NCBI GenBank assembly: GCA_049999805.1
Contig: JBNGIO010005480.1
Location: forward strand, 1-64,000
Length of the DNA stretch: 64,000 nt
Reading direction: 5' to 3'
Origin: Folioceros fuciformis
Lineage: Eukaryota > Anthocerotophyta > Anthocerotopsida > Anthocerotales
The position numbers were made by a program, and so were the translations under genes. The notes beneath the pieces are model-generated. The model was not told the DNA's origin. It worked only from the letters and a program-made list of their open reading frames with translations, and made no database searches. Shown here one piece after another: positions 32,919-48,499 of the stretch (positions within the stretch are counted from its first letter, which is position 1; each line of letters begins with the position of its first letter).

Positions 32919-34683
32919 ATGGCGACAAAAAAGCCCGGTGTTTTGGTCCTATTTGACGTTGATGGCACCCTCACTTTGCCGCGAAAGGTCTGTGTCTGAA
33001 CAAGCTTGTACTGTTATGTTGCACATTCTCCAAGATCCAATCTGCGATCAGGGCCTGGGTAGCGGGTTGATGCACATTGGATGTATTTGGTTTAGTCTCT
33101 TGGAACGGATCCTATCCGCCGTAAGTTCTGATTCGTGCGTGTGGTTGCTTGATTGTGATAGGAAGCTACGGTTGCCATGCTGCAGTTTCTGCAGGACCTA
33201 AGAAAGGTACCAACATTTCCTTGAAGGGCAGAGCTGCGGCTGGATGATGTGGATTGTATTCCAGACTTACATCTAGCTTTTTTTGTTCCTTAGGTGGTCA
33301 AAGTTGGAGTGGTGGGTGGTTCTGATCTTGTCAAGATATCGGAGCAGCTAGGCCAAAATGGTAAATGGGTCGTTCTTACAGTGGCAATTTTTCCTGTTTG
33401 TTAGCCCCTGAGTCCATTCTGTTCTATTCTACAGCCGTGAAGGAGTATGACTACTTCTTTTCCGAGAACGGGCTTATTGCACACAAGGATGGGCGGTCTA
33501 TTGGCAATCAGGTCCCAAAAGAATAATGTTTTGCCTTTTGATTGATCTCGCATAAGGATGTCTATCCACCCTTCACACCGTGAAGTTGTTGTATTCTTCT
33601 TTCATGCTAACAGAGTCTAAAGAGCCATCTTGGCAACGATGCACTGAAGGTAATTGCAGTGTTGGAATTATGCATTTGCCTTTGTGTGTGATGAACCGTT
33701 TGTGCTGATGGCACTAGCCTTTGTCTGCAGAGTTTCATCAACTTCACCTTACATTATATCGCTGACTTGGATATCCCCATAAAGCGGTACGTTTGAGCAC
33801 CAGGAGCAACTTCAGGATACTCTTTTTCTGTGTGCTTTGGGCAATTTGTGGATTCCTGGAACTAGGACATGCCAAAGCCTTGTTTCCGTCTTGCTAACAT
33901 CTTGTTACTTGTTCAGTGGTACATTTATTGAGTTCAGGAAAGGGATGATCAACGTGTCGCCTATCGGCAGGAATTGCTCACAAGAAGAGCGAGATGAGTT
34001 TGAGCGTTATGATAAGGTCAGTTTGAAAACATGCACGGGTTGCGTAACAGTGAACTGTGATAGTTGCTGTGGCAGTTGATGGTCTATCAAATGTGTTCTA
34101 GATTCACAATATCCGCGGAAAAATGGTTGAGACACTAAAAGAGGAGTTTGCGCATTTGAATCTGACGTTCTCCATAGGTGGCCAGATTAGCTTTGATGTA
34201 AGTACTGTACCTCTTCTGGTGCATCTGCAGTTCTTGCCTCTGTTTTCTGCCCCGTCTAGTCAGAAGACTAACTCTGCTAGGTCATCTTCCAGGTCTTCCC
34301 TCGTGGGTGGGACAAAACCTTTTGTCTTCAGTTTGTGGAGAAAGAGTTTGAAGAGATCCACTTCTTCGGGGATAAGACGTACAAGGTTTTCGTTATAACT
34401 TGTCTGACTTGAGAGTTTAAGTTTCATCTCATAGTCATGGTCTCTGCCGAGCGAGCATGTGCGTAACAGAAGTTCTTTTCTTTCAGGGAGGAAACGACTA
34501 TGAAATTTTCTCGTCCAGCAAGACTATTGGTCATACGGGTGGGTTTGAGAATCCTTTAACTCTTGAGATTCAGAGAACAGAAAATGGAAAATGTAGCTCA
34601 ACATGAGGTTTTCCGTTTGGCGCTGTTTTGCAGTGACGGGTCCGGAAGATACAAGGAAGCAGTGCACTGAGCTTTTCTTTTAG
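32919..34683 (+). CDS. PMM: Phosphomannomutase
   Basis: Eleven exons are modelled: 32919-32987, 33162-33206, 33294-33360, 33435-33511, 33614-33649, 33731-33786, 33917-34016, 34102-34197, 34293-34385, 34487-34538 and 34634-34683. They sum to 741 bases, 246 aa, the family's usual length. The HAD-type active site is LFDVDGTLT, with Asp13 as nucleophile and Asp15 as acid/base. Other blocks are [64 protein letters not shown] and GGNDYEIF. The enzyme converts mannose-6-phosphate to mannose-1-phosphate in the cytosol, feeding GDP-mannose for N-glycans, GPI anchors and, in plants, ascorbate. All introns are short (about 75-175 bp). Confidence 0.96.
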
Positions 34684-35813
34684 GACGCTTTGTGATCACA
34701 GCTCTGAGGTTTGGGGGGTTGAGACTTACATCAACTCCTAACCCTTTGCAAGCAGTAGGGATAACTACATCTTCCCTCCAGGCGGAGATGTTGAACCATG
34801 ATTGAGACCAGTAGACATCTAGAGACAATTGTAGGGGATTAACAAACGGCAAAAGCATGCTGCTGTAGGAAACTGATTTCAGATTTATGCCACAATGTAA
34901 CATGGCAAACTGAAGTTTGCAGTGGTTAACTCATGTGGGCCCAACGCCAAGGGAGCATCCGCAAGAAGCTTCAGGCTGCCTCAGAGCCTGCATGTTGTCA
35001 CCAAAGCAGGGTTTAGCATTGCTTAGCAGGAACACGTATTCACCGGTAACCTACAGCACAAAGCTCTACCAAAGATGAACAGACGCCATGCATAAGACTG
35101 TCCTTGAGTCTTCACATCATTCACTGGCTCAGGGAAACCCTTAACCTGAAACCCCAATTATGCTCATCACATGAGACCCCCCGAGTACTCCGCAACGTTC
35201 CCCTGCAAATTTGGCTCAGCGCAGACCCCTGCAGGCCACAAGAACCAGAGTTATCCGCTCTTTTCGTCCTGTACTATTATTAGTAGCCAAATGCTAGAGC
35301 CTTCTGGACATCCAACAGGCAAGAGAGCGTTCGGCCACCGCAGAGAACCTGTTGGACCTGTTGATCATCCAAAGAAAACCCTGCCATTCAAGCTGAGAAG
35401 ACCATCGCACAAGGCTTACCGCCGCGTTTAAGTCGTCTCCTCCCCAACAGTTGCATTATCTTCGGCCTACTGTTTTGTCCACCTGAAGCACAAACGTTTC
35501 TGGTCTTGCGGATACGCACCTGGAACCACACTAGCGGCCCAGGGCGGTGTCCCCGTGGCTAACTGGGACAACGTATCAAGCTACACTGTGCCTAAGGCAA
35601 CAATGTCTACTGGAAAGCTTAAACCTTCACAAAAATTGACCAAATCCCACCCCGTCGGCAAAATCTTGACCTGTACATCCAGTATCCCACCTCGTACTTG
35701 CCCTTACTTCTAAACCGAGACAGCAGCAATTGCTAACCCGGCAGTTCTGTGTGATCAGGTGCTACACTACTCGCTGCTCTGCAGTTTGAAGTCTGTTCCT
35801 GCACAATCAAGGA
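34684..35813. other. Spacer between PMM and the trypsin-fold gene
   Basis: The genes converge here, so only 3' untranslated sequence is expected. Short frames on both strands show no domain. No repeat or RNA gene was recognised in the 1.1 kb. Confidence 0.45.
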
Positions 35814-36759
35814 CTAGCACAACCCATGGACAACTTCCTCAAGGGGTTGCAAGTCCTGTCGAAGCCCTTCCGGGCCAGCGATGGAGGAGTCTGGGTAATT
35901 TGTTCCTCGCTGCCGCTCGGACAGCTCCTTTTCCATCCAGTCACTAATGCTGTGAATGGTAAGACCAGTTTGCGCCAGCTGCTCCCGCCGGTCTAAGGCC
36001 ATGAGGGAAAACCTTTTCTTTTTGGCGCTGGAATCCTTTGGGAGCCAAGCCTTTGGGGAGCACACAAGGAAGGCGAAGTTGCCCCAGGAATCGAATCCTG
36101 CAGAACCCGGCACCCAGAACTCTTTTCCCTTCACTTGGAATTGTACAGTTTTCTCATCGCTGTGAGGAGCTACCACTTTTCCCTGTCCCACCGTCACAGG
36201 GTCATTCTGTTCGTCTCTCCTGGAATGGCCTAGGATGTAAACCTTGTGTCCTGCTTTGAAAGAGCTTCCATAGGCCCGGTTTGTGTCCATGGGGAGCGGG
36301 GACAGGTCGTTAGGAACTTCCTCACAGGCCACAAGCGTCAGGTCGTGCTCAGCATCCGTGATGAAGAGTCTGTGCGCAGATCCAAGAACCTTTCATGAAT
36401 GACAAGGCTCCCAAAGCACAGTCTGAGAGAAACCTCAAAGCACGAATAACGTATTGTAATCACCGCCCTTCATTTCTGGATGCTGACCTCTTAGGATTTA
36501 GCTTCCGTCTGATGATCAACTCATTTTGCTTGAAGCTGACCTCTGCGTCGAAGGCAATCGATATCTCCGGCAATGTCACGTGTGACGTGAGTACTAGGCA
36601 TCTGTGCAATAAAACGACTGTGGCCTGTCCGTGAGAGCTCTTCACCCCGGGCCCTGACAACGTACCAATTGCCGGCTCCAAGTCCTTCACATACGACGCG
36701 ACATTGAACACAGCTTTGCCTGCTCTCCGGAAGCACATACAACTCGGCTGCTTCGCCAT
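35814..36759 (-). CDS. Trypsin-fold (PA clan-like) protein
   Basis: Two exons are modelled: 36759-36488 and 36369-35814, joined in phase 2 by a GT-AG intron, about 275 aa. The order of blocks fits a chymotrypsin-like double barrel: VVLLHRCLVLTSHVTLP (His position), DAEHDLTLVACEEVP (Asp position), GHKVYILGHS, and WVPGSAGFDSWGNFAFLVCS at the place of the catalytic GxSxG (here GSAGF). The last 60 residues are a charged tail (LDRREQLAQTGLTIHSISDW). Whether it is an active protease is open, because the Ser neighbourhood is not the classical GDSGGP. The N-terminal start is tentative; no transit peptide is obvious. Similar plant proteins are annotated only as trypsin-like domain proteins. Confidence 0.7.
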
Positions 36760-37198
36760 TCCAAGCGCCCAAAAGGCCCAAATTGCTACATATGGTGGGA
36801 GCAACGCGTGCTGGAAGATAAGGAATCGAAACCACCAGGCTGTCTACGAGCAGTTGCAGGAGCGAGAATCAAACTGGACCGGACAACAGCTTGCAAAAAC
36901 AAAGTTTCCAGATTCTTGGAAGACAGCCGTCAGTGCCCTGGCATCCATCTCATCGTGCGCACATTCTGGCACTGCCCGATGCGCATTCAATGGAATTTGC
37001 CACCCAGCAGATGAAAGCACAGAGGAGGAATCGGTAGTCTGCCATTTCCCGCTAACGGGAGATGTCGAAGAGCATGTCGTTACAAGACTCCTCAAAATCG
37101 CGGGTGGATAATGGGACCACGTGTTCACCGCCCTGTCTATCATTTCAATACAAGGAGCGAGTCTCAAGCCAGCTCGGTGGGCTTTACTAGTGTGGGCT
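36760..37198. promoter_or_regulatory. Divergent promoter region
   Basis: 439 bp between the trypsin-fold gene (minus) and the dienoyl-CoA isomerase gene (plus). An open minus-strand frame here (36844-37167) lacks a recognisable domain and is treated as leader or promoter. Confidence 0.4.
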
Positions 37199-38032
37199 AT
37201 GGCGGATCAGGAGTGGAAGAGGGTTCGCATGCGAGGGCCTGATGGGCAAGGTGTGGCCCAGCTAACTTTGGACCGGCCGCAGCGGCTGAACGCCGTGGAC
37301 AACGAGCTTTTCCGGGAGCTGACGCACGTTTTGGCAGATCTCGATGCCGACCCGAGCGTGCGCGTCGTGGTGCTGGACGCCAGCGGGCCGCACTTCTGCG
37401 CGGGCATCGATCTTGCCGTGTTGGCGCAGGTGGGGATGGTAGGGGCAGATGAGGATGCAGGAAGGGTTAGGGAGCGCTTCCGTCGCGATGTTCTCAACAT
37501 GCAGGCCGCCTTTACGGCTCTGGAGCAGTGCCGAAAGCCCGTTGTGGCATCCATCCATGGGGCATGCATTGGAGCGGGGGTGGACATGATCACGGCCTGT
37601 GACCTGCGGTACTGCACGGAGGATGCGTTATTCTGTGTGAAGGAGGTGGATCTGGCCGTCACTGCCGACCTGGGCACCCTGCAGCGGTTGCCTAGGATTG
37701 TGGGCGAGGCACGAGCTATGGAGCTCGCTCTTACCGCTCGTCGCTTCAGCGGCAAGGAGGCCAAGGCTCTCGGGTTGGTGAACGATGTTTTCCCCTCAAA
37801 GGCAGCCATGGTGGAGGCTGTCGGGATTTTGGCCAACGAGATTGCCTGTAAGTCTCCTCTTGCAGTGATCGGGACGAAGGCCGTTCTGCTCAAGTCCAGG
37901 GAGCTTTCTGTTGCTCAGGGGCTGGACTATGTAGCCACTTGGAATGCTGCAATGCTCACGTCCAGTGACGATGCTAAGGAGGCTCTTAAGGCTTATGTGC
38001 AAAACCGCAGGCCTTCTTTCTCCAAGCTGTAA
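37199..38032 (+). CDS. DCI1: Peroxisomal delta(3,5)-delta(2,4)-dienoyl-CoA isomerase
   Basis: A single exon of 277 codons from ATG 37199 (MADQEWKRVRM); an upstream in-frame ATG at 37121 would add a poorly conserved 26 residues. It has the crotonase fold: LTLDRPQRLNAVDNELF, the oxyanion-hole block GPHFCAGIDLA, HGACIGAGVDMITACDLRYC, and FCVKEVDLAVTADLGTLQRL, which carries the Glu/Asp pair typical of dienoyl-CoA isomerases. The protein ends SFSKL, a perfect PTS1 peroxisome signal. It acts in beta-oxidation of unsaturated fatty acids with odd-position double bonds. It is intronless among intron-rich neighbours, which hints at an old retroposed copy or intron loss. Other crotonases are possible but the motif set favours DCI. 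Confidence 0.9.
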   Translation: MADQEWKRVRMRGPDGQGVAQLTLDRPQRLNAVDNELFRELTHVLADLDADPSVRVVVLDASGPHFCAGIDLAVLAQVGMVGADEDAGRVRERFRRDVLNMQAAFTALEQCRKPVVASIHGACIGAGVDMITACDLRYCTEDALFCVKEVDLAVTADLGTLQRLPRIVGEARAMELALTARRFSGKEAKALGLVNDVFPSKAAMVEAVGILANEIACKSPLAVIGTKAVLLKSRELSVAQGLDYVATWNAAMLTSSDDAKEALKAYVQNRRPSFSKL

Positions 38033-38466
38033 TATTTCAACCTTTCCCCGGTCCTTGTTTGTAGTCTCCCCTACTTCCGCAGACATCACCTGCCACATGC
38101 GTGTATATGTATACCTGCCATTACAGCCTTCAGAACGACTGTTATGCGTGTATATCCGGAACATCTGACTTGTCCCTGACACGGAAATGCTAATGTTATC
38201 TAATCACCTCCATATCTCGTAAGTAATTGCCCTTCGTGTGTGAGTTGCTTTGTGGAGTGGTGTAAGCTTGACAAAATCACTTTGTGAGCTCCGATAAGAC
38301 ACCGCAGACCCAGAGGGTTGGCGCACTCCAGTAACTGCACCATCAACCACAGGAGAAACAGTGTCATTGTACACCCTCCGTCCGATTCACGACTGTACAA
38401 GTTCTGTGCCATGGTTCTTCCACTCCCCTTACGTAGAAATAGTTGTTGAAGCTCACGCTTTCCATC
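38033..38466. other. Convergent 3' spacer
   Basis: This stretch lies between the stop codons of the converging isomerase and RDR genes. No other feature is seen. Confidence 0.5.
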
Positions 38467-41400
38467 TCAGTCATAAAAGCTGATCTTTTGCTTGCTGGGC
38501 TTCAGAGCAACAACCATTGGCTGGCCGGGTTGCCTTTCAGCATATATGACACACAGAGCATGGAGAGCAACTCCCCAGGCAAAACGGACACTTGGTCGCC
38601 GTTTAGATGTTTTGTCAATCTCTTGCCTACTAGCATGAGCGTATACAACCCAGTAGATGGCAGATGCCTCTTCAAGCACCGTCGTCAAAGGCTTGGTGCT
38701 CTCTTTCAGACATGCAGCGCCGTAGAGTTCCTAAATTGAACACGGCGGGAACACTCGTCAAAGGATGATCAACCAGACGGCAGTCATGCCGGAAAACCAA
38801 ACAAAAAGTTGTTTGATCATACCTGTCTGTAAACGCCAAAAAGGTCCTCACACTCTGCGTCCTTCGATGCAGAATTGCTTCTCAAAATGGACTGCATCTC
38901 AAATCTGTAAGAATGAAACTTACGTTGCCATACTGGTATAAACCTCTGGTAGTTGCCGTACTCGAAATCAGGATCTATGTAGACCGAGTCTGAACACGAG
39001 GAGAAAGCGTCAGAGAAGGAGGAGACTATTTACATAGAGAGAGATTGGTAGAACTACTGCGCTGCGGTTGATAGCCCGGAAGCAGAAAACAAGCGCAACC
39101 TTACTCGTAGGCGAGATCGAACTTTGTGGAGAGTCAATCAGGTCGTACATTTGACCGATGATGGATGTAGAATGGTAGACTTGAATCCCGAAACCTGCTT
39201 GGCTCTCCTTCACTAAATAGTGGGGTATATAGGAAGCTTTCAATTGTTTAGGGAAGTCCACCTGCCATTAAAAGTCCATGGTTTAGTCCACTGAGGGGAG
39301 AGGAAGCGCATACCAAACCAACAGTACCCCCGAACTAGCATGCAGAATACCTGTACGCCAGACTTCTCTGAATCTACTGCGTCGTGATGGATGTCAATGA
39401 TCTTCTTCAAAATTTGTGCAATATGGCACTTCTCGCTTTGATGCTCACATGACAGAGAGAGATACCGGTCCATATGAACCGAGTAGTGCCAAGCTGATTG
39501 GCCGATAGCCGAGCTGATATCCCGCGATTTGCAATGGTGAAACGGAGTTACGTCACCCAAACATAAATCTGTCTCCGAATTTCGGTCAAGCACGGAGAGC
39601 AGGCTGCAACGAACCTGGGGGCAAAGCGCACTTTGAGGAAAGCTTCATGTAGTTCATGCTCCAGCTCATTTTCCGACAAAGTTGCAGGTACTTTCTGATT
39701 GTTTTGAGTGGCTTTTGGGGGGACCTCCCAAGCTTCATACGGCTTCACATGGCTAGTCAGCTGCAGGCAGAATGAATGATACATCAGTTTCTCCGATTCC
39801 GCTTCAGTCACCACCAACGTACCCTCGGAAAGTAGGCTAACTGGGAAACTGAACAGAGCCTTTCCTCTGTATTGATGCAAACCCAATACAGGTCACCATC
39901 TAGGTCACCATTGGCGATCATTTCTGGAGAAGACCGTGGTCCTCGCGTTGAAAAGATGAGGACGTCCTTCCTTCCATTAGTTGGAATAGCACACTCCAGA
40001 TCTGGATTCCATGTAGCTTCCTTCAGATTGATGTCACCAGGGTGTAAGCCTGGGTTTTTGTAGATGAGGACTTGTTTGCAAACAATTGGGCCATCGTCGC
40101 TGCAGATGTGACGGAGCGAACGTGTAACGTAACATCAGGTCCATATCACCAACACTCTACCTAAAGAACAGACTCGTTTAAGAGAACTTACAGAATCAAG
40201 GCAATCTCTCCATGTTTCAGAGTACCAGTAGGATCAGCTGTACCCATCAGGTACCACGATTTAGCCATTAGAAGCCTTCCTTTGTAGAAGTCCTCATACT
40301 TTGACTTGGCAAGCGCATTCAACCTCTCCCTGAGATAGAATTCCTTCGCTGGGTCCATTCCTGCTGCAAGCATTCTACTGACCTCCTCGGCGTACCACTC
40401 GTTTCCACCCTGCATTTTCATGACATCTAGTGTCCACAAACAGGTATTGATCAGCTTCATCCTGAAAGCCGTATTAGGGACTTCAAAGCGTACATGGTAT
40501 GTGCTACCTTTCTTCACCCTCTCCAAGTCAGTATATTGTTGTTTGGCATCCTCGAGCGCATGCTGAGCAAGTTGAAGGAAATAGCTGTCGGGCACTTTTC
40601 TCCGGCTTAACAACATGATCAAATTTTTGGAGAGACTTGCTTCTTTAGCCTTTCGACTGTAACACATCGAGACACAGATGCACAGAACATTCGGATCATG
40701 CATACCCTTGAAGCAGAGCAAAACTCAGATTAGAAAGCTAACGAACCAATCTGACCTTGTGGAAACCAGCTCCAAGGAGTTGAAACTGGGCAGATCACTT
40801 AATGCCTCGTCCCGAGAAACTTTTACCATCGACTTACGACACTTTATTGTCCTGGGTCGCATCTGAGGAACACAATTTTCCTATGTCAGTCTCCTTTCCT
40901 CTCTCCACATGGACAGAGTTGCCATCTAGACACCTTACAGTTTCCACTGCCAGGAGTGTGCCCTTGACAGCGATGCCACCCGTGAACATTCGTACTTGTG
41001 CAAGCAAGGGCGGGATGTCCTGAGCATGAAACGATTCCAGGCTTAATAAAAGACAAGAGATACGGCGAAGTCAGGCAGCAGGGGATGTCATCTCCACCTC
41101 GCGATCGCTCGCTTCTCGGAAGCTTTGACCTTTTATTAGATCACTTGGTATGAGCTTAGCCAAATCCACGGATATTTGTCCCGCACCGTCTGTGGCACAT
41201 GAGTCCTTTCCTGCAGGGTCCTGGACAGATTTCAACTTAAACCAGAACGTTACCAGCAGGTTGGTGAAGCACACTGGGAACATCTCTCAGCGAGAAAGTG
41301 CCAGGACGGGCAAGGCAGAATCAAGGTCCCACCAGACAGTGGATATCGTCCTCCACACGTACGTCCACGGTTAACAGATCAATCCCAACTACTGCCCTTG

Positions 41401-43522
41401 TTTTCGTCAGCAATAGTTGCTGCCTGGAAGATTCCGAGATCAATTCCCCGTCAAAGACCCTTAAGGCAACGACTGTGGTTAAGCTTGTCGTTCGCATCAC
41501 ACACCACAAACATGCCTGGCGATAAACTTCGCTATGGTCGGAGTCTGATATATGTGGCAGAAGTAGTTTCTAAGGTCCTTCACGCTCCGCCCCATCATGA
41601 AGCTGCATTCCTGGTCTGCTACAGCGTCGGATCGGAGGCACACAAAGAAGCACTTGACAGACGAAGACCTTGGTAGTCCGAATTTGGTTTTGACCTTGTC
41701 CTTTGCTGTTTCCTTATGAACTGCCCACAAGTTCGAGTGTTCCAAACAATCAGCCTGCGAAGCAACTACGATGCGCAGGTAATAAAGATACTGAACCTGG
41801 TCGAAACCCACACCCTTCCCACGAAGCAAACACTACTCATTCCCAACCATGCCAAAACCTCGCCCTGAGGGAACAGTCAACTTACTGAAGTAGACGTAAT
41901 GTCTCAAACCAAGATAAATGCCATCCTCCAAGACCCTCCGGTAGTTGTCGTAGTCTCTGCCAGGAGACTCCTCAAACTGCACACGAAGAACTCTTCCTTC
42001 ACCAAGTACTCGCTGCAAAGCATTCCCTCCCGCAAATGGACTTCTGCCCTGCCAGGAACCACATCAGAGAGCAGAGCCTGGGACCTTGAGAAGCGAGCTG
42101 CCCCACACTGTACCCAAAACAGCCCCATCCACTGACCATGTAAGTACAGTGAGCCTGTGGGTCAATACTGCATTCAGGTATGGTGAACTCGTTGGCATCC
42201 CTTGCCCAATGTTTCTGCAAGCGTACCACAAGTACAACTGAGGAAGGCAACAGGCAATCGCCATAAACTATGGAAAGCGTACACAGCTTGGTTGAGGAAT
42301 CCAGACCTTGGTCATTCCCACAGGTTTCGGGATCTGTCTTTCTTGGGCAAGATTGCACAAAAAAGACTCCTCCCTCTCGAGTGGAACGTTCCCAAACTCC
42401 TCCAAGTCTTCAGGTGTTAGTAGATTCAGATACTCGGGTCTGTTACTTGTTATCTGTAGGATTAAACTTCTCTTCCAAAATTCCAGATTGCCCAAAGCCC
42501 GCTCTCGACAATCTGGACAACTCCACGACGCATGGCGTCAGGACTCACTTAGTCGCATTGCCCGACCACTTGCGACTGGAGCCTTCACCACCACCAACGT
42601 ACAAACCGGACAAACCTTGAACACGGGAGTGAGATGGAGCGTGGCTGTTGAACGCGCTGGGATGAACTTCTCCAAACTCTCCACATTCCAACTCTCCCGG
42701 GCATTCGAACCAAACCTCGTCTGAGGAGCTAGAGCACTCATCCCAAACCTCTTGGGAGGAGCCAGGGCATTTGTACCACCTGTCTTCAGAGCGATAAGCA
42801 GATGGCCTAAGAAGATGCCGATACACATCACTCGCACTAGAGATACGCGGACTCTGAATGGCTGACGCGAGCTGGTAAAGCGCAGACGCTTCCCCCAACG
42901 ACGCAAGCAGGTGGCGAACTTGTGGAGAGGGCTGAATTCCCTTACTCCGGCAAACGAAATCAAGCAGCTGTTCCACATGGTCTGGAAGAGGAGGGTCCCG
43001 GTCCCCGCTACGGCTGTGCTCCTCCCGTCGAGCATCGCTGCAAGCAGAGCGAGAGGGCGCCGCGGGAGAGAAGCACTGCGAGGACGAAACGCCGGAGGTC
43101 ACGGCCCCGGGACTTCCAGAAGTGCTCTCTATCACCTTTTTCAGATACCCAGACAAACTGAGAACGGGGCTGCTAAACGATGCGACTTCTCTCAAAACGC
43201 AGAGAGAGTGCTCCTCCGTGAGCGCGAGCAGCTGCTTCACGCAGGAAGAATCATACGTTGTCTGCCTCCTGGCACAGACTCTTCGGAGCTCGTCCAGCTC
43301 CCGTGGCGTTAGCCGGCCTCTCCTGGCCATGACTGCCTCCAAGGTGACAGGCGGACGCTGAATCAAGCCCGGCTGCCGTCCTGCACCACATTGCGACTGG
43401 CGTTCGGGGACCATGACAGGACGCCTCGTGGCGGCGGAGGAGGACGCCTGGGTTGCCCATTGGGAGTCCTCGGTGCTCGCGCTGATGCTGCGCTTGCTAC
43501 CAGACGCCGTCACCTGACGCAA
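38467..43522 (-). CDS. RDR: RNA-dependent RNA polymerase, RDR gamma type
   Basis: A multi-exon gene whose pieces follow the order of plant RDRs. Exon 1 (43522-42545, 325 aa) has two tandem helical modules (residues 71-133 and 179-240) like the N-terminus of Arabidopsis RDR3-5. Later exons give YRRVLEDGIYLGLRHYVYF, SVKDLRNYFCHIYQTPTIAK, VEDDIHCL plus DSCATDGAGQISVDLAKL, FTGGIAVKGTLLAVET, then MRPRTIKCRKSMVKV, KGRLLMAKSWYLMGTADPTG and KNPGLHPGDINLKEA. The catalytic loop GDLDGDLYWV lies at about 39885-39912. IGQSAWHYSVHMDRYLSL, QLKASYIPHY, YHSTSIIGQMYD and the C-terminal RFAWGVALHALC block follow. It makes double-stranded RNA for RNA silencing. Exons between 42500 and 42020 and around 39000 are uncertain. 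Confidence 0.85.
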
Positions 43523-45132
43523 TGTCCGTACATTTGTTTTGTGATACTCTCATTCTTTTTCCATCTTACCAGATAAGACCACGGGACAGAGGCAAGGACA
43601 ACACAGGGGACAGGACAACAGCATTTCCGTTTCTATGTACAGTACATAATACAGAACTGGGTTTCCCCGTTATGTCGAAGTCTAATACTGTGCATAGGTC
43701 GATCACACAAAACGCGACGCGACGGCAACTATGACTTCTCTGTCGGAGACGACCACCTGATGGAAACGAAGTCGTGTACAAGTGTGGAGGAAAACAACGA
43801 GAACTAATTAACCGCTAGAAATCATGAACAATTTAACCAACCCCTCAAGGATACGTTAAAAAAATGTTTGAGTTTCATAAGGTGGAAAGTAAAATAAGAA
43901 TCAACATCCAGGGCAATTCGTCTCACTCCCGATTAATGTTTGGTTTTCTGGAGAGAGGAAAATCAACACAAGGATCAACATTAGAGTGGATTGATCTTAA
44001 TCTCAATCAACATTCCATCATTTGCATCTACTTTTTGAGGTTATGGTATATTTCTATACTTATTAGATTTTACTTGGATAGTTTTGCGTTACAACAAAAC
44101 TTGCTTTTTGATCATTTTCAAATCCTTGTGTTCTCTTGCAAAAAGATAGGTTTTGCCAAACCTAATTTTTGAGGCAAGCCCATTGTTTCAATCATCTCGC
44201 GCATTGTTTCAATCTTCTCGCGCATTGTTTCAATCTTGTGCTAAAGCAACCTTAAGCATCAATTTTTATGGCAAGACCTTTCCATCCTCAATTCCTATGA
44301 ACAAGACCAAAGCCCTGCTCTGCTCTTTTCTTTGTGAGCAAACATCTTCTCTAAAGAAAATTTGGGACATCTTTTACATAACTTCCACTCAAAAATACCA
44401 CAAACCGAGCACTTACATACGTTGTGTGTAGTGATTCTGGAGACGGAAAACTTGGAGAATGAATTTTGGTGATTAAATATACACAGTATAGTGTTCACTC
44501 AATACCAGAAACTGAGCTTTGTCCTGGTTCAAGGAAGCGGCAAAGTAGCGAGACGTCGGAAATTTGTCATCCCACCTACCCCAAGCTTTGCCCAAAAATC
44601 AGAGTTTGAAACACACGTTCGGCTTCGGGACGAAGTGAAAGGCTAGATGCCTACCCGTTCGATGGAGTGCCGACGGTGCTGCGCAGGAGACAAGTACAGG
44701 CACCAGCAAAAAATTTCGTGCACACAACGTATACAAGTGCCTTCGTATTCGTTTCGGCTACTAATCGACTATGTCGACAGAAGCGTAACAAATGTCGCAT
44801 TTAAACGTCGAGCACAATTCACAAACAGCACGCGCTCTCCATGTGCAAAGTCGAATTGCATCCTCCGCAATGGGCGCGAGGATTTAGGGACGATCCCGTA
44901 AAAATGCTTACGGTGACAACAAATACGAATTGATCTCGCGTAAAAGTAAAGTGTTCCAAAGACAGCAGTCAAACGGACTTGCACTCTCTAGTGCAAGAAA
45001 TACAAGTCATGTTCTAATGACCTCAGAGTTCAACGATGCTTGGTTTGCAGCTCAAGAAGCAACACGCGGAAAAATTCTGGTCCCACCTACGAATATTCTA
45101 GATCACCTTCAAACCTCCTGCGAAATAGAGAT
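43523..45132. other. Spacer between alpha-tubulin 3' end and RDR 5' end
   Basis: About 1.6 kb with no gene recognised. 43850-44480 is AT-richer than its surroundings and carries a 21-bp tandem repeat. The part next to 43522 should hold the RDR promoter, and the part next to 45133 the tubulin 3' untranslated region. Confidence 0.45.
44181..44240. repeat. 21-bp tandem repeat, about three copies
   Basis: The unit CATTGTTTCAATC(a/t)TCTCG plus a short tail is repeated at 44181, 44202 and 44223, with the third copy incomplete. Confidence 0.8.
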
Positions 45133-48499
<3,367 letters not shown>

